This document shows, in pieces, positions 62,162 through 64,000 of a stretch of DNA of 64,000 bases; the first letter of the stretch is position 1, and the number at the start of each line of letters is the position of its first letter. The stretch is from Rickettsiella endosymbiont of Aleochara curtula (lineage in GTDB: Bacteria > Pseudomonadota > Gammaproteobacteria > Diplorickettsiales > Diplorickettsiaceae): positions 1,242,001 to 1,306,000 of the forward strand of contig NZ_OZ034990.1 of NCBI RefSeq assembly GCF_964030935.1, given 5' to 3'. The notes below the pieces were generated by a model that made no database searches, was not told where the DNA came from, and worked only from the letters and a program-made list of their open reading frames with translations. The position numbers were made by a program, and so were the translations under genes.

Positions 62162-62737
62162 TTATACTAACCTTGGATTTTCACCTATTACAACCGTATG
62201 TTCATCGATAAACCGATAAGGTGGAATTTTGAGATTAGTGGGAGCCGGCACTCCTTTCATAACCCGTCCAGCGAGATCAAACTTAGAACCATGGCAGGGA
62301 CAATATAACCCGCCTGGCCATTTACGATTTAATTCTCCCAGCATGGGTTTAAATAGAGGAGAGCAGCCTAGATGAGTGCATAAACCAATAAGAATTAAAT
62401 ACTCGGGGTTCAGAGAACGATATTCATTACGGGCATAAGCGGGCTGCTGTTCTGTTAAAGAATCTGGATCACGCAATAAAGAATGAATGTTAGAAAGATT
62501 ATCTAACATTGCTTGGGTTCGCCGGATGATCCAAACAGGCTTATTTTGCCAAGCAACCACCATGGATTCTCCAGGTGCGAGATGCGTTAGATCAACTTCA
62601 ATAGGATCAATGGCTAGGGCGAGTGTTTCGGCAGTCGGCTGTAATGATGCCAAAAAAGGTATAGCACTAGCGGCTATACCAAATCCAGCCATGATAGTTA
62701 TTATAACAGCCAGTAAATGGCGACGATTTTCTTCCAT
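62162..62737 (-). CDS. petA: Ubiquinol-cytochrome c reductase, Rieske iron-sulfur subunit
   Basis: The 2Fe-2S subunit that passes electrons from ubiquinol to cytochrome c1. The 191 residues have an N-terminal twin-Arg (ENRRHLLAV) before a membrane helix (about 9-30), as expected for Tat export. The Rieske ligands are in CTHLGCSP and CPCHGSKFD. It is the first gene of petA-petB-petC, 58 bp downstream of rpsI. Confidence 0.97.
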   Translation of the reverse strand: MEENRRHLLAVIITIMAGFGIAASAIPFLASLQPTAETLALAIDPIEVDLTHLAPGESMVVAWQNKPVWIIRRTQAMLDNLSNIHSLLRDPDSLTEQQPAYARNEYRSLNPEYLILIGLCTHLGCSPLFKPMLGELNRKWPGGLYCPCHGSKFDLAGRVMKGVPAPTNLKIPPYRFIDEHTVVIGENPRLV

Positions 62738-62795
62738 TTTTTTCGTCGATAAAAAACTGTGTTGCGATATTTATGTTTTACTTAAATAACATAAA

Positions 62796-63230
62796 TTATC
62801 GTTTTGAGTATTGAGTTCCTTTACGCGCTTTATGTCGACCTACTTTCTTACGTTCAACTTTTCTTGCATCTCGGGTAACTAAACCAGCGCGGCGCAATAA
62901 TCGACGAAATGAGGTGTCGTTTTCAGCAGTATCATCGGCATTTACAGTAGTTAATTCGTCATAATTTATTAAAGCGCGACTTATCCCGTGTCGAACAGCG
63001 CCTGCTTGACCGCTGCTTCCCCCGCCGGAAACAGTTACTGTGATATCAAATCTACCCATTTGGTCGACAACTTCTAGAGGCTGATTAACAATCATCTGCG
63101 CAGTTTCGCGGCCAAAGTAATTTTCCAAAGCACGGCCATTTACTTGGATAATACCAGTGCCTTTTCTGAGGAATACTCTTGCGGTTGCTGTTTTACGGCG
63201 ACCCGTACCATAATTCTGTTCTAGTGCCAT
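62796..63230 (-). CDS. rpsI: 30S ribosomal protein S9, with internal acidic insertion
   Basis: Small-subunit protein whose C-terminal tail ([16 protein letters not shown]) reaches the P-site tRNA. The body matches the family ([34 protein letters not shown]). The 144 residues exceed the usual 130 because of about 14 extra residues near positions 93-107 ([15 protein letters not shown]) just before the conserved [11 protein letters not shown]. It follows rplM by 5 bp. Confidence 0.97.
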   Translation of the reverse strand: MALEQNYGTGRRKTATARVFLRKGTGIIQVNGRALENYFGRETAQMIVNQPLEVVDQMGRFDITVTVSGGGSSGQAGAVRHGISRALINYDELTTVNADDTAENDTSFRRLLRRAGLVTRDARKVERKKVGRHKARKGTQYSKR

Positions 63231-63235
63231 AGTTT

Positions 63236-63673
63236 TTATAACCTATCAATGCTAGTTGGTTCAGGATTTTGAGCGCTATGAGGATGTGAAGAGCCAGCAT
63301 AGACTTTAAGTTTACTTATCATGGCATAACCTAAAGGATTTTTAGGTAGCATACCCTTAACAGCTTTTTCAATAATTCTAGTAGGAAAACTTTTTTGCAA
63401 TTTCTCAAAAGAAATGGATTTTAGCCCGCCAGGATAACCTGTATAGCGTTCATATAGTTTATTTTTAGCCTTTGTACCGGTTACAGTCACTTTTTCAGCA
63501 TTAATAACAACGATATAATCGCCAGTATCAACATGAGGAGTAAATTCTGGCTTATGCTTTCCGCGCAGAATATGGGCTATTTTAGTAGCTAAGTTGCCTA
63601 AGGTTTTTCCTGAGGCATCAATCAAAAGCCACTTTTGTTTAATAAGGCCGGGTTTGGCCATCAATGTTTTCAT
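63236..63673 (-). CDS. rplM: 50S ribosomal protein L13
   Basis: An early-assembly large-subunit protein. The 145 residues include [39 protein letters not shown], and [24 protein letters not shown] start at ATG 63673 because the family N-terminus begins there; the frame runs upstream to 63757 with unrelated sequence. It forms an operon with rpsI, as in other bacteria. Confidence 0.97.
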   Translation of the reverse strand: MKTLMAKPGLIKQKWLLIDASGKTLGNLATKIAHILRGKHKPEFTPHVDTGDYIVVINAEKVTVTGTKAKNKLYERYTGYPGGLKSISFEKLQKSFPTRIIEKAVKGMLPKNPLGYAMISKLKVYAGSSHPHSAQNPEPTSIDRL

Positions 63674-63845
63674 AACTGGGAAGCTCCGAAGCTTTCTAAG
63701 TGCGTTTACTACTCTTATGAGTAGAGGCGGTGATTCTAACAAAAACAAATGAAACAATACAAGTACGGCATTAAGTATTGTTTGAATATGTTGTTTTATA
63801 AGTTAAAGTATTGTGAAACATAGAACAAGTTAATAGGGGTACTCT

Positions 63846-64000
63846 ATGCGCCAGTTTCCTCATACGCGCTTACGTCGTTTAAGAGAAAATCAATTTAGTC
63901 GGCGCTTAATACGTGAAACTAGGCTCAGCTGCGATGATTTAATTTGCCCACTATTTTTGCTTCCTGGGGAAAATCAAAGACAGAAGATAGTAACGATGCC
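63846..64000 (+). CDS. hemB: Delta-aminolevulinic acid dehydratase, N-terminal part (continues past window)
   Basis: It condenses two aminolevulinates to porphobilinogen in heme synthesis. Only the first 51 codons are visible. RLRRLRENQFSRRLIRETRLSCDDLICPLFLLPGEN matches the HemB N-terminus, where L-x-x-L-v-R-E-t-x-L and the L-i-x-P-l-F strand are conserved. The ATG at 63846 has AGGGG 6 nt upstream. It is divergent from rplM. Confidence 0.9.
   Translation, partial: MRQFPHTRLRRLRENQFSRRLIRETRLSCDDLICPLFLLPGENQRQKIVTM

Overview
The window is an AT-rich, densely packed gammaproteobacterial chromosome segment. Gene order and protein content point to the Legionellales, and most likely to the Coxiellaceae (Rickettsiella, Diplorickettsia or Coxiella-like). 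The evidence is standard gammaproteobacterial synteny blocks (rpsO-pnp; fur/bamE-ratAB-smpB-ssrA; guaB-guaA; ndk-rlmN-pilF-hisS-yfgM-bamB-der; sspB-sspA-petCBA-rpsI-rplM), combined with a legiobactin-like siderophore pair and large hydrophobic effector-like proteins of unknown family. The genus assignment is an inference. No prophage, integrase, transposase or CRISPR array is visible.

Layout. 1-5.3 kb: end of hemC, nth, an S24-type repressor, rpsO-pnp, a rhodanese and tRNA-Leu. 5.3-13.5 kb: a tightly coupled pyrimidine operon, pyrD-carA-carB-pyrB-pyrI-pyrC. 13.5-16.1 kb: hemD-hemX-hemY on the other strand. 16.3-17.1 kb: an unrecognised, effector-like protein. 17.2-24.8 kb: pgk-pyk, fur, bamE, ratAB, smpB, tmRNA, a gcvR-like gene, bcp and an AI-2E/PerM permease. 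25-29.7 kb: guaBA, a second repressor-like protein with a degenerate protease site, and a LuxR-type ligand-binding domain with no DNA-binding domain. 29.8-37.8 kb: a GDPD phosphodiesterase and the ndk-to-der block. 37.8-44.5 kb: Dam methylase, a 761-residue membrane protein with three internal modules, two methyltransferases, hisC and coaX. 44.5-51.5 kb: a YdcF protein, a siderophore synthetase with an MFS exporter, an ArnT/GtrA/GtrB glycosylation trio and a small basic protein. 51.8-52.4 kb: four tRNAs (Pro, Arg, His, Lys). 52.7-63.7 kb: an LplT-Aas fusion, rarA, rimK with a RimB-like aspartyl protease, sspAB, the cytochrome bc1 complex, and S9/L13. The right edge holds the start of hemB.

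How the parts work together. The window carries large parts of UMP, GMP and heme synthesis, lower glycolysis, trans-translation and outer-membrane assembly, plus iron acquisition by a siderophore with Fur also present. Heme genes lie at both edges and in the middle, so the usual hemCDXY cluster is broken. The least explained content is (i) a family of at least five ~110-125 bp intergenic elements with terminal inverted repeats, (ii) a second dispersed intergenic repeat with two inverted copies about 51 kb apart, (iii) two repressor-like proteins whose self-cleavage residues are substituted, (iv) the LuxR-type solo domain, and (v) two effector-like hypothetical proteins.
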